NCBI GenBank assembly: GCA_017437785.1
Contig: JAFRXH010000098.1
Span: forward strand, 27,367 to 91,366
Origin: Lachnospiraceae bacterium
Lineage (GTDB): Bacteria; Bacillota; Clostridia; Lachnospirales; Lachnospiraceae
Length of the DNA stretch: 64,000 nt
Direction: 5' to 3'
Made by a program: the position numbers and the translations under genes. Under the pieces are notes generated by a model. That model ran no database searches and was not told the origin of the DNA. It was given only the letters and a program-made list of their open reading frames with translations. Positions 16,930 to 24,997 of the stretch are shown here, one piece after another; position 1 is the stretch's first letter; each line of letters opens with the position of its first letter.

Positions 16930-18376
16930 CTTTTTCTATCTCCTTAAGTATCTTTTTAACATTCAGTATAAAGCCCAGTACTTTGAGCGGATTATCCATA
17001 TGCAGAGGCAGCATCGAAAGGAATAATGAAGCCTCATATATACGCACGCTCAGCCAGTCAAAGCCGCTCTGCTGCAGCCTTCTCTTAAATATCTCCACAT
17101 AGGGTGTATTATCAAACGCTATCTCCAGATACGGCGTAAAATCCTCACTCATATGTATGTCAAACAGCGCATTATTAAAGAAATCATAGCTTCCGCATAC
17201 CGAATGGCTGAGTTTGGCCACATCATAATACGGGTTACTCCACAGCTCATCTTCCGTGACCGCACCTCTCGGATCGATGAACTTAAGCGTCTTGGTGGAT
17301 TTATTGTATAAAGCATTTGCAAAGCAGGGATCGCCATGACTGATCACCAGCTTAAGCGGATATTTATTTTTTTTCTCAATTTTTTCTTTGAGGGTAAAAT
17401 ACCGCCCTGCAAGCGTATCAACATCATCAGCGCCTGTGGCCGATAATAGTCTCTCGATCTTTTTATAATCCTTATGCGCCTTAAGCTTTTCTATCCTGTC
17501 TTTAACCTTATCCGAATACAGCGCCTCCGAAACAGCCCTGTATTCTTCCGCACTGCATTTCTTTTCATGACGGCAGGAGAAGAAATAAAAATACTTATCC
17601 ATCAGTTCTTCAAATTCCGCTTCATCCATGGAACCGTGAACCCATTTAATGGCAAGGTCCGTCATATGCAGACGCTCCATTGTATAGCTTGCTTCGTCCG
17701 CACTCTCCTTATAATCAAAAGGCATAACGAACCAGTACCTCATATCTTCGGGAAGAAGATGATAGAACTGATACTCCGCATGTATCTTTTCTTTATTCTT
17801 TGAGCTTTTGACTATCGTATATTCATTGCCTTTTAAAGAATTAAAATAACGCGAATCAAAATTACCCGTAACGCACTGGATAAAATTACCTATCTTTCCT
17901 ATATCCACCAGGCCTTCTATCTCGCAGCGGTCCTTAAACTCACGTATAAGCTCCCTGGGCTTCTTTCCGGAACTTATCTCCCTGCAAAAAGAAAGATAGC
18001 TCTCTGCCGAAGGAAACATTGCCGCAACAGCCTTGTTATCGGCCATCACCGCATAGGGTTTATCTATATAATTAAGCTTCTTATAAGTCAGTCTTGCTCT
18101 CTCTCCGTCGGTTATGAGGAAATCCGAAAGGCAGTGCAGTATCTTCATATCACCCGGCACTCGGTATTCCGGTTCTTCCGCCAGATCGGCAAATTCAAAG
18201 ATCGAATGCAGCTTCTGCCACGACAGATCCGGGAATTCTTTTTTCAGTTCATCACGATAGTATTCTTCCAGACGGCGCTTTTTAACGACCACGTCCGCAA
18301 AGCCCTTATCACCGATGATATCCGATATGACCTCGCTTTTCTTTGCGGTATCATCAAACACAAGCGTAACTTTCAT
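16922..18376 (-). CDS. Protein with C-terminal choline/aminoglycoside-kinase-like domain
   Basis: The protein has 484 residues. The C-terminal half (about 185-450) has the APH/choline-kinase catalytic motifs: HGDPCFAN (HxD...N, near 344) and a metal-binding FIDPRG (near 365). Arg and Lys residues in ERLHMTDLAIKW probably correspond to the ATP lobe. The first 150 residues are a separate domain that I do not recognise, with NTP-transferase or GT-A character (HCLSDFLITDGERARLTYKK). Phosphorylation of a small alcohol or sugar for the next two enzymes is the natural reading. It overlaps the HAD gene by 8 bp and the UPF0104 gene by 4 bp (ATGA), which implies translational coupling. Confidence 0.7.
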   Translation of the reverse strand: MKVTLVFDDTAKKSEVISDIIGDKGFADVVVKKRRLEEYYRDELKKEFPDLSWQKLHSIFEFADLAEEPEYRVPGDMKILHCLSDFLITDGERARLTYKKLNYIDKPYAVMADNKAVAAMFPSAESYLSFCREISSGKKPRELIREFKDRCEIEGLVDIGKIGNFIQCVTGNFDSRYFNSLKGNEYTIVKSSKNKEKIHAEYQFYHLLPEDMRYWFVMPFDYKESADEASYTMERLHMTDLAIKWVHGSMDEAEFEELMDKYFYFFSCRHEKKCSAEEYRAVSEALYSDKVKDRIEKLKAHKDYKKIERLLSATGADDVDTLAGRYFTLKEKIEKKNKYPLKLVISHGDPCFANALYNKSTKTLKFIDPRGAVTEDELWSNPYYDVAKLSHSVCGSYDFFNNALFDIHMSEDFTPYLEIAFDNTPYVEIFKRRLQQSGFDWLSVRIYEASLFLSMLPLHMDNPLKVLGFILNVKKILKEIEKDV

Positions 18377-19236
18377 TTCTTACTCCTTTTTCCCATAAGG
18401 GTTTCCGCCAGCTTGATGCAGGCGTATGCAAATATGAGCAGCAGAATGGTAAATACCACAAAACGTTTAAGCTCCGGCGAAGTACCTATTCCCAATGCTG
18501 CAGACAGATAACGCGATACCGCATCGGCGGGCACCCCATCCGGTCCGTGCAACAGATAAAGACTTCCGATCTCTGCCCCCCAGGCCAGCATTGAAAGTAT
18601 ATACAGAAGACTTCCGCGTCCTCTCAGCACAGTGCGTATCTCACTGTAAATGCGATTGGCCGCATCCAAAAGCTTTAGCAGCGAAAGCTTATGTGCCGTA
18701 GCTTTTGAAGAAAGCAGGTAATCTTTCCATACACCGTACATCCCGGGAAAAGCCAGATATATCATTACCACCAGGGCCAGGAAGATCAGAAAACCATATA
18801 CCAGGACCGGCAGTACACCTCCGCTCATTACCCATAGTATGAGCATCATCGTAACCAAAGCCATGGTATCAAAGAAGCGGTCGAGCAATATGATCACCAC
18901 ACCCTTTAAAATACTGCCAAGCTCATTTCCCAGACAGTACATGCGGAAAAACTCTCCCAGCTTCCACGGAAGCACCACGCCAACCGGTGTCACCTTGCAA
19001 TACAGCTTCATGCATACGCTGCTGTCGATGTCCGATCCGTACAGTGCCAGATACAGACGGCATACTTTAAGCGCATGCACTATCACCACCGTAAGGATCA
19101 CTACCGGTATGACTTCCATATCCATCAGTTCTGTAAGCTTGCCCGGCAATACATATCCGTACACGAACAAAGCTGCGGATATAAACAGCACTGCCAGATT
19201 GATCAGATTGTATACCGCTGTCCTGCGCTGTTTCAT
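18373..19236 (-). CDS. UPF0104 / lysylphosphatidylglycerol-synthase-like membrane protein
   Basis: This 287-residue protein has seven or eight membrane helices. GVVLPWKLGEFFRMY (near 95) matches the P-x-R/K-x-GE motif of the UPF0104 (AglD/MprF transmembrane) family. Such proteins are implicated in transfer or flipping of lipid-linked groups and are often paired with DPM-type glycosyltransferases, as here (4 bp overlap with the GT2 upstream). No aminoacyltransferase domain follows, so it is not an MprF. It may flip the polyprenyl-phosphate sugar made by that GT2. Confidence 0.7.
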   Translation of the reverse strand: MKQRRTAVYNLINLAVLFISAALFVYGYVLPGKLTELMDMEVIPVVILTVVIVHALKVCRLYLALYGSDIDSSVCMKLYCKVTPVGVVLPWKLGEFFRMYCLGNELGSILKGVVIILLDRFFDTMALVTMMLILWVMSGGVLPVLVYGFLIFLALVVMIYLAFPGMYGVWKDYLLSSKATAHKLSLLKLLDAANRIYSEIRTVLRGRGSLLYILSMLAWGAEIGSLYLLHGPDGVPADAVSRYLSAALGIGTSPELKRFVVFTILLLIFAYACIKLAETLMGKRSKK

Positions 19237-20042
19237 TCCCTGTACAGATCCTCTGCTATCACCTCTGCCGAATACTCATCCACTTCTTTATCGCGGTGCT
19301 CGGCTTCTATAAATCCTTTTTTGTTTATGATATACGATCCAAGCATTTTAAGTACCGTAAGTGCCTGGTTCATCATCTTCACATTCGATACCTGGTCGTC
19401 CTCTCTCCAGCATATGGGGAAGAAGCGTATATTGTGACCGTAATAAGCCGATCCCAGTATCATGCAGTAATTAAACATGAGATTATCCTTATACTTAAGA
19501 TAAAAACGGTCCTTAAGCATCGCGGTGCTGTACATATTGAGTCCCGAACCCAGATCCAGCACCCTGCGTCCCGTTCCCAGCGAAAAGAGTATGTTATATA
19601 CCACATTTCCGAAGCTGCGGAATAAGGAGTATCCTTCAAGACGCGATCCGTTCATAAAACGCGCCCCCAAAAGACAATCATACTTTCTGTGTATGCCGCG
19701 TCTTAAATACGGTATCAGATCCGTGATACTGCCCTGGTCATCACCATGCAGCATTATCACATAATCAAAGCCCTGCTTAACAGCACGGTCAAAAGCCAGC
19801 TTCTGCGATCCTCCCAGACCATAGTTCTCGTTATTCCTGAGCAGCTTGACATCCGTATGTATCTCATGACTGTCAAGGTAGGATATAACAGCCTGCTCCC
19901 CGTCATCCGTACTGCGGTTGTTAAGTATTATCACTTCCTGTATGTATTCGCAGACCTCATCGGTAAACTGGTCCAGAACCCTCGTGATCTGTTTTTCGCA
20001 GTTATACATCGGTATAAATAAAAGGATCTTATCCTTCATCAC
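19233..20042 (-). CDS. GT2-family glycosyltransferase, DPM1-like
   Basis: This 269-residue GT-A enzyme has PMYNCEKQITRVLDQF at the N-terminus, the nucleotide-binding RSTDDG near 44 and the metal-binding MLHGDDQGSI near 98. RFMNGSRLEGYSLFR and NMYST match the dolichyl/undecaprenyl-phosphate sugar synthase group. There is no C-terminal membrane helix pair, which the membrane proteins on either side may supply. It probably makes a polyprenyl-phosphate-linked sugar at the inner membrane face. It overlaps both neighbours by 4 bp. Confidence 0.82.
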   Translation of the reverse strand: MMKDKILLFIPMYNCEKQITRVLDQFTDEVCEYIQEVIILNNRSTDDGEQAVISYLDSHEIHTDVKLLRNNENYGLGGSQKLAFDRAVKQGFDYVIMLHGDDQGSITDLIPYLRRGIHRKYDCLLGARFMNGSRLEGYSLFRSFGNVVYNILFSLGTGRRVLDLGSGLNMYSTAMLKDRFYLKYKDNLMFNYCMILGSAYYGHNIRFFPICWREDDQVSNVKMMNQALTVLKMLGSYIINKKGFIEAEHRDKEVDEYSAEVIAEDLYRE

Positions 20043-22897
20043 TCTACCTCCCTGAGCTTATATAATCTGTATTCTTTAACAGCAGGAAGCGCTGTCTGCT
20101 CCCCGTAATACTGTGCGCTGATATTTATCTCTGCGTGGGAATTGAGCAGCCATCCTGCGCCGCTGCCCAGGGGTATCAGCAGTTTTCCCTGCCCGAATGA
20201 GCAGTTCATACCGTGTATCTCTCCCGCATCATCCTCCCAGGTCAGCAATATAGTCTTTCCCGGATTATGATCCCTCTTCATCAAAGCAGTGGCAAAGGGT
20301 GAATCATCCTCCTGCACCGCATCAAAGATATGATCGATAAGGATATTCTCGTATGTTCCGTCACTATTGTCAAAATCTATGTACAGAAAATCCGCATCCT
20401 GTGACTCGCCCGGGATCTTTACCGACACAGCCGATCCGGCATTTTCCGCACTGCCGCCGGGCCTTTGCGTAAACAGGGCGTTTAAGCTGTCCATCGAAAG
20501 CCCCCAGGAAGACGGCGTAAGCCCCAGCTCTCTCCACTCCGGCGCGATAGCCGCAGCTTTATTGGCAGTATATGCATCCTCTGCACTGCCCGTATTGGGA
20601 TAAAACTTTCTGCTTTGTGCCGACCAGCTGTATTCACCGGAAGTCATCAGCCAGTGATACAGATAATAATAAGCAAAAGAATCGATCCCGGAAACAACCG
20701 TATGCTGCGAACGGAGTATATCCACTGTTTCCTTCGCGGCATTGAATCCTCTTATCGTCATGGCTTCCATGACCGATCCGCCTTTTATATCATAAAGATA
20801 ATAGTATCCGAAGTCTCCAAGTCCCAGATAACTCTCATCCGGCTTAAGGGCGATATCCTTTTCACGCCTGGACAGAAGTTTATCATAAACATCACCGCGG
20901 ATAAAGACCGCTCCCAGCCGTGGTATGGTTTCATCGGAAACTCCCGTATACCCCTCCGGTACCGTATAGGCCGCAGAAAGCTTCTGTGCACCGTCTATTC
21001 CGCTTAGGCTCTCACCCGTGACCGCAACTACCAGAAATACCGCAAACGCGCTGATGATGCTGCGCATCAGTGAATTACCGCAATATCTGGCACTTAAGAT
21101 GATAAACATCACCGCGCAGGCAAATATCATCCCCGCACTGCGGGCATAGATGTCATATACATCCATACGTACAAAAGTGTAACTGAAAGCTATCAGCATG
21201 GCAATACCCATGCTTATGCATAAAGCGGCTGCCTCCGGATCGGCTATCCTTAACTTTTTACCTTCTATTCTGATACCGCCGGTCTTCATGCTCATAATCG
21301 CAGACACCCATATCACGGCCACCGGGATCAGAAAACTGAACAGATCATAAAGCAGTATCCTCAGTCCGTCGGATGAGATACCTGCAAAGAACTGATCCGG
21401 CACACCCTGCCCGAAGCGTGAGAGCCCGTCTGCAAAAACAGTCTGGGAGCTCATCGCCAGCATATGTTTGAGCGTACCCAGGAGCAGCGGTATGCAAAGT
21501 ACTACCGGCAGTATACACAGCGCCCATCCCAGCCAGAATGCAGGCGTTTTGATGTCTTTTTTCAGACTGCTCTTTGCATAGCTTATTATCTGCCACAAAA
21601 ACATGGGCATGAAAGCTATGCATACCGCCGCTCCAAAGAGCGGATAATAAAGCCCCTGGATAAAGCTCGATATGAACCACGCCTTGATCCAAAGCCCTTT
21701 CTTTTTAATGAGCTCCGGCCATGACAGAAGCAGCATCACCGGCAGGATGAGCGCGATACGGTTATAACGGAGCAGCGGAAACAAAAGTACTATCAAAAGC
21801 ACCCTGCTGCCTTTAAGCTGCCTTGTCGCAAAAAATACCAGAAGCGCCGCTACCGCCAGATAGAAAAGATTCTCGGTGACATTATAGTATGCATAATATC
21901 CCTTTCCGAACACAGCAAGGAACGCACCCTGTATAACGGAATACAGCCCCGATACCGGTATGAATTCCGAAAAGGGCTTCTGCCCCAGCTCAAATATCTG
22001 AGAGAAAGCGATGATGTTTTCGAAGGGGTGATGCAGATCCGCGGATATGATCTGCCCGCAGCCGCTGTATCCGTTAAAATTCATGATACAGCAAAGCGTC
22101 CCGAAAGAAATGAGCTCATCCGCACCTGCATTCTTTTCGCCGCTCTTTTTGATCTTAAGCGCCGCAAGTATCAGAAAGAAGATAAGCACACACCATACAG
22201 GAAGCGCGATCCTTTTAGGTATATCGGGCGTTATAATTTCCTCACCGTATCTGTAGGCCGAGCTTAAAAATACCAGGAGACTTAATGGGATAAACATCTG
22301 TATTGCGGGTATGAATGTAAGGAACAGATCTTTTTTGGCCCTGTGCGAACAGATCAGGAGCATCATGGTAACGATAAAGGATACCACGATAAGCTCTCCC
22401 AGAGACGTATCCTTATCCGTTCCGGCAAATACACAAAACCTGTATATACCGCATAAAGCATACAGTGTCAGGACATATGATATCATTGCCGAAAATGCAT
22501 ATGCGGAAGCACTGATACTGAGCAGTATCCACAGCATGGTCAGTGCAAAGAGCATAGCATTGACTTCTGAATATATCAGATACTCCGCTCCCATAGCCGT
22601 CAGCAGGATAAGGCCGCAGATGTTCATGGATCTGCCGGCTTCGCTTTTTACAAAGGTCTGTGATTTTTTATTGTAAATCAGGTAAAATAAAAAGACAGCG
22701 GATGTTCCCAGGATGGACAGAAGATATACCATATCCTGCTCCGCCGATTTATTGCTTCCTTCCGCCGAGGTGAGTTCCTCTACCACATCCGTAAATACCT
22801 GCGGCGTATTTCCGAAGCGGGCCAGCCAGAAATATATGAAGACCGCTCCGGAAAGGAACAGAAGCACCAGAAATATAGGCTGCGAACGTTTATTCAT
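20039..22897 (-). CDS. Very large membrane protein of the glycan operon, GT-C-like
   Basis: The protein has 952 residues with about 16 membrane helices in the first 640, then a roughly 310-residue extracytoplasmic C-terminal domain. The loop after one helix carries DLHHPFENIIAFSQIFELGQ, and neighbouring helices look like those of polyprenyl-phosphate-dependent (GT-C) transferases. The C-terminal part contains beta-rich stretches (ADFLYIDFDNSDGTYENILI) that may bind carbohydrate. I do not recognise a named family. The start has only a weak ribosome site (CAGAG), and the gene follows the diguanylate cyclase by 28 bp with no room for a terminator. Confidence 0.55.
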   Translation of the reverse strand: MNKRSQPIFLVLLFLSGAVFIYFWLARFGNTPQVFTDVVEELTSAEGSNKSAEQDMVYLLSILGTSAVFLFYLIYNKKSQTFVKSEAGRSMNICGLILLTAMGAEYLIYSEVNAMLFALTMLWILLSISASAYAFSAMISYVLTLYALCGIYRFCVFAGTDKDTSLGELIVVSFIVTMMLLICSHRAKKDLFLTFIPAIQMFIPLSLLVFLSSAYRYGEEIITPDIPKRIALPVWCVLIFFLILAALKIKKSGEKNAGADELISFGTLCCIMNFNGYSGCGQIISADLHHPFENIIAFSQIFELGQKPFSEFIPVSGLYSVIQGAFLAVFGKGYYAYYNVTENLFYLAVAALLVFFATRQLKGSRVLLIVLLFPLLRYNRIALILPVMLLLSWPELIKKKGLWIKAWFISSFIQGLYYPLFGAAVCIAFMPMFLWQIISYAKSSLKKDIKTPAFWLGWALCILPVVLCIPLLLGTLKHMLAMSSQTVFADGLSRFGQGVPDQFFAGISSDGLRILLYDLFSFLIPVAVIWVSAIMSMKTGGIRIEGKKLRIADPEAAALCISMGIAMLIAFSYTFVRMDVYDIYARSAGMIFACAVMFIILSARYCGNSLMRSIISAFAVFLVVAVTGESLSGIDGAQKLSAAYTVPEGYTGVSDETIPRLGAVFIRGDVYDKLLSRREKDIALKPDESYLGLGDFGYYYLYDIKGGSVMEAMTIRGFNAAKETVDILRSQHTVVSGIDSFAYYYLYHWLMTSGEYSWSAQSRKFYPNTGSAEDAYTANKAAAIAPEWRELGLTPSSWGLSMDSLNALFTQRPGGSAENAGSAVSVKIPGESQDADFLYIDFDNSDGTYENILIDHIFDAVQEDDSPFATALMKRDHNPGKTILLTWEDDAGEIHGMNCSFGQGKLLIPLGSGAGWLLNSHAEINISAQYYGEQTALPAVKEYRLYKLREVE

Positions 22898-22925
22898 AAC
22901 TCTGTAACTTCAACATCTTAACCGG

Positions 22926-24317
22926 TCAGACACGCCGTAATATCTCCGGATGTTTTTCGTAGAAGCGCTCCTTATCCTTATACATTTTCTTATCTGCTTC
23001 ATGCAGTGCATCACGCACATCGGCACCTTCTTCGCAGTAACAGCCTCCCACGGCAAAGCATACATGAGTGAAATCGACCACACTGTCTGCCAGCACCTTA
23101 AGCGAATTCATACGTGTATAGAATTCGTATTCATTGATCCCCGGCGCAAATACCATGAACTCATCGCCGCCGGCACGGTATACTTCGTAACCGTCAAAAA
23201 TATCCTTAAGTATCTCTGCCGCACTCTTTAAGAGTTCATCACCTCTGGCATGTCCTGAAGTATCATTCGTATATTTGAGGCAGTTAAGATCGGCGAATAT
23301 AACACCAAAGGGTTCATCCGAACAAGTAGTATAGGAATCGATACGGTTGTTCATAGCGTTACGGTTGTAAACACCCGTCAAAAGATCCGTACGGCTCATC
23401 TGCTCCATCTTATCATACATCTGTCTGTTTGCTATCTCTGCAGAAAGGATGAAGGTCGTAGCCTCTAAGATCTCCTTAATGGCAAGGGTTCTTTCCGTAT
23501 CGAAGTTTAATGCCCAGAAAAAGCCTATAACATCTTCATTTGATTTGAGCGGATAGAGTATCACGCTTTTGGCTCCCGCAGCATCAAGCGAATCCGCCCA
23601 GGTAGGATTAACTTCCCTGAGAGCCTGCCAGTCGGTAACATTACTGACAGCCACACAATTGCTGCCGGCCATAGTATCCATCCATGTCTCTACAATGCCG
23701 AAAAACTCATTATCCAGATATGTCTCCATAGGCAGCATGCCGCTGCCGCCGCGTATAGCCTCACTCAGTACTGAGCACTCACGCTTAGCAAAATCCGTGA
23801 GCAGTATACAGCTGTAATCAGCATCGCAGATCTCGCGGATATCTTCTGTAATGGAATCCATGGATTCATTGAAATCACCCGATTCACGCAGCAGGATACA
23901 GGTTTTGAGTACCTGTTCCGCAGATTCCGCAGATGTATCCGCAAGCTTGGCCGGATCCACGCTAAAGTCCATATCATAGGAAAACAGGCAATAACTTATC
24001 CCCTCGGTATCGGATCTGAGAGGCAGATAAAAAAGTGAGAGCCATGCATCAAACACAGGTGCATTAACATAGCTGTGTATAGGTTTTTTCTCTACTATAC
24101 ATCTTAAGCAGAGACTCTCAAAGTTTAAGTCCCTGTCCATCGCATCGGTATATAACATACCGGGAACGAATTCCTTACCCCTTTCGCTCACGGCTTCTTT
24201 ATACAGATCATTTCCCGCAACTATCCTTATGGTACCATAAGTATCTCCGGGATTCATATCCACGGAAACAACCGCTGCTATCTGTTCATAGCTGTCCGCG
24301 ATAGCCTGATAATCCAT
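22926..24317 (-). CDS. Diguanylate cyclase with N-terminal GAF-like sensor
   Basis: This soluble protein has 463 residues. Residues about 130-290 have a GAF-like pattern, and the last 160 form an intact GGDEF domain. SRTDLLTGVYNRNAMN begins the domain, FADLNCLKYTNDTSGHARGDELL supplies the metal Asp, and the active loop GGDEF begins at residue 383. The RxxD product-inhibition site expected 9 to 6 residues upstream reads FDGY, so feedback inhibition is absent. It makes cyclic di-GMP. The start ATG 24317 was chosen over one ten codons upstream because GGAGGG lies seven bases before it. It stands first in a ten-gene glycan operon. Confidence 0.88.
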   Translation of the reverse strand: MDYQAIADSYEQIAAVVSVDMNPGDTYGTIRIVAGNDLYKEAVSERGKEFVPGMLYTDAMDRDLNFESLCLRCIVEKKPIHSYVNAPVFDAWLSLFYLPLRSDTEGISYCLFSYDMDFSVDPAKLADTSAESAEQVLKTCILLRESGDFNESMDSITEDIREICDADYSCILLTDFAKRECSVLSEAIRGGSGMLPMETYLDNEFFGIVETWMDTMAGSNCVAVSNVTDWQALREVNPTWADSLDAAGAKSVILYPLKSNEDVIGFFWALNFDTERTLAIKEILEATTFILSAEIANRQMYDKMEQMSRTDLLTGVYNRNAMNNRIDSYTTCSDEPFGVIFADLNCLKYTNDTSGHARGDELLKSAAEILKDIFDGYEVYRAGGDEFMVFAPGINEYEFYTRMNSLKVLADSVVDFTHVCFAVGGCYCEEGADVRDALHEADKKMYKDKERFYEKHPEILRRV

Positions 24318-24366
24318 ATCGCATCCCTCCAAAATAATACCCGTCACGAGTTATCAACCACTATAT

Positions 24367-24395
24367 ATTGTGCCTTTTTTAGTGCTATTTGTCAA
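24367..24395 (-). promoter_or_regulatory. Promoter of the diguanylate cyclase / glycan operon
   Basis: On the minus strand, a perfect -35 TTGACA (24395-24390) is separated by 17 bases from CACAAT (24372-24367). The -10 has two mismatches. The start of transcription falls near 24360, giving a leader of about 40 nt. No internal terminator is visible down to 11742, so this promoter could drive about 12.6 kb. Confidence 0.55.
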
Positions 24396-24443
24396 CCTAT
24401 CAATACAGCGGACAAATGTATGTTCGTATGTTACATACTGCGC

Positions 24444-24472
24444 TTGTACACGGCTTTTTTTTGTTATATAAT
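24444..24472 (+). promoter_or_regulatory. Promoter of the small membrane protein gene
   Basis: TTGTAC (24444-24449) lies 17 bases before a perfect TATAAT (24467-24472), with a T-tract in the spacer. Transcription should begin near 24479, leaving a leader of about 63 nt. It is divergent from the operon promoter about 50 bp away. Confidence 0.65.
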
Positions 24473-24541
24473 ACTTTGCGGATCTGCGGTATAGCGCATA
24501 TCGCAGACCGTGATGATCTTACGGTAAAGAAGGGGTTTAAG

Positions 24542-24943
24542 ATGGGTAATTGGGGAGACGACAGCGATTTCGAAGTTAAGGCTCTGAAAGATTTCGAATT
24601 CAATTTTACTTTCAATTTCAAAAAAATATACATGTATGTGGATGAGGTTTCCGAGAGGACGCTGGAAGTAAACGAAAAGCATCCCAAGGACTCTCTTATG
24701 AAGCTCTGGGCAGGAACTATGCTGGGCTTCTTTATCTTCATGCTGCTTTCCTATAAGCTGCTGGCCCTTGTCATGATCCCTTTCTTCGCCTTTTACATAC
24801 TGGCACTGGTAAGGATATATAAATGCTGGAAAGGATTCAAGTATAACGGTTTCCAATACTGGGCGATGAGCCTTGTGACACTCATCGCGGTCTTTGCCCT
24901 CTCAAGGGTAGCCCAATACCTTGCGCTTCTTATAATAGGATAA
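24542..24943 (+). CDS. Small membrane protein of unknown function
   Basis: The protein has 133 residues from ATG 24542, chosen because GAAGGGG stands about eight bases upstream and the promoter lies after any earlier start codon. The first 60 residues are charged and Phe-rich (FEFNFTFNFKKIYMY) and should be cytoplasmic. Three membrane helices follow, at about 62-80, 82-98 and 110-130. No motif is recognisable. It is the only plus-strand gene between 1 and 36.8 kb and is a self-contained unit with its own promoter and strong terminator. Confidence 0.8.
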   Translation: MGNWGDDSDFEVKALKDFEFNFTFNFKKIYMYVDEVSERTLEVNEKHPKDSLMKLWAGTMLGFFIFMLLSYKLLALVMIPFFAFYILALVRIYKCWKGFKYNGFQYWAMSLVTLIAVFALSRVAQYLALLIIG

Positions 24944-24947
24944 ACTT

Positions 24948-24977
24948 AAAGACCCGGTCCTGCGGCCGGGTCTTTTT
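24948..24977 (+). terminator. Rho-independent terminator of the small membrane protein gene
   Basis: A 10-bp stem (AAAGACCCGG with CCGGGTCTTT) has an 8-nt loop and ends in TTTTT. It is strong on the plus strand. On the minus strand it follows the hybrid-kinase stop codon by 20 bases and could also work there, though with a poorer U-tract. Confidence 0.85.
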
Positions 24978-24997
24978 CAGGCTTAGTCCCATCTTCC

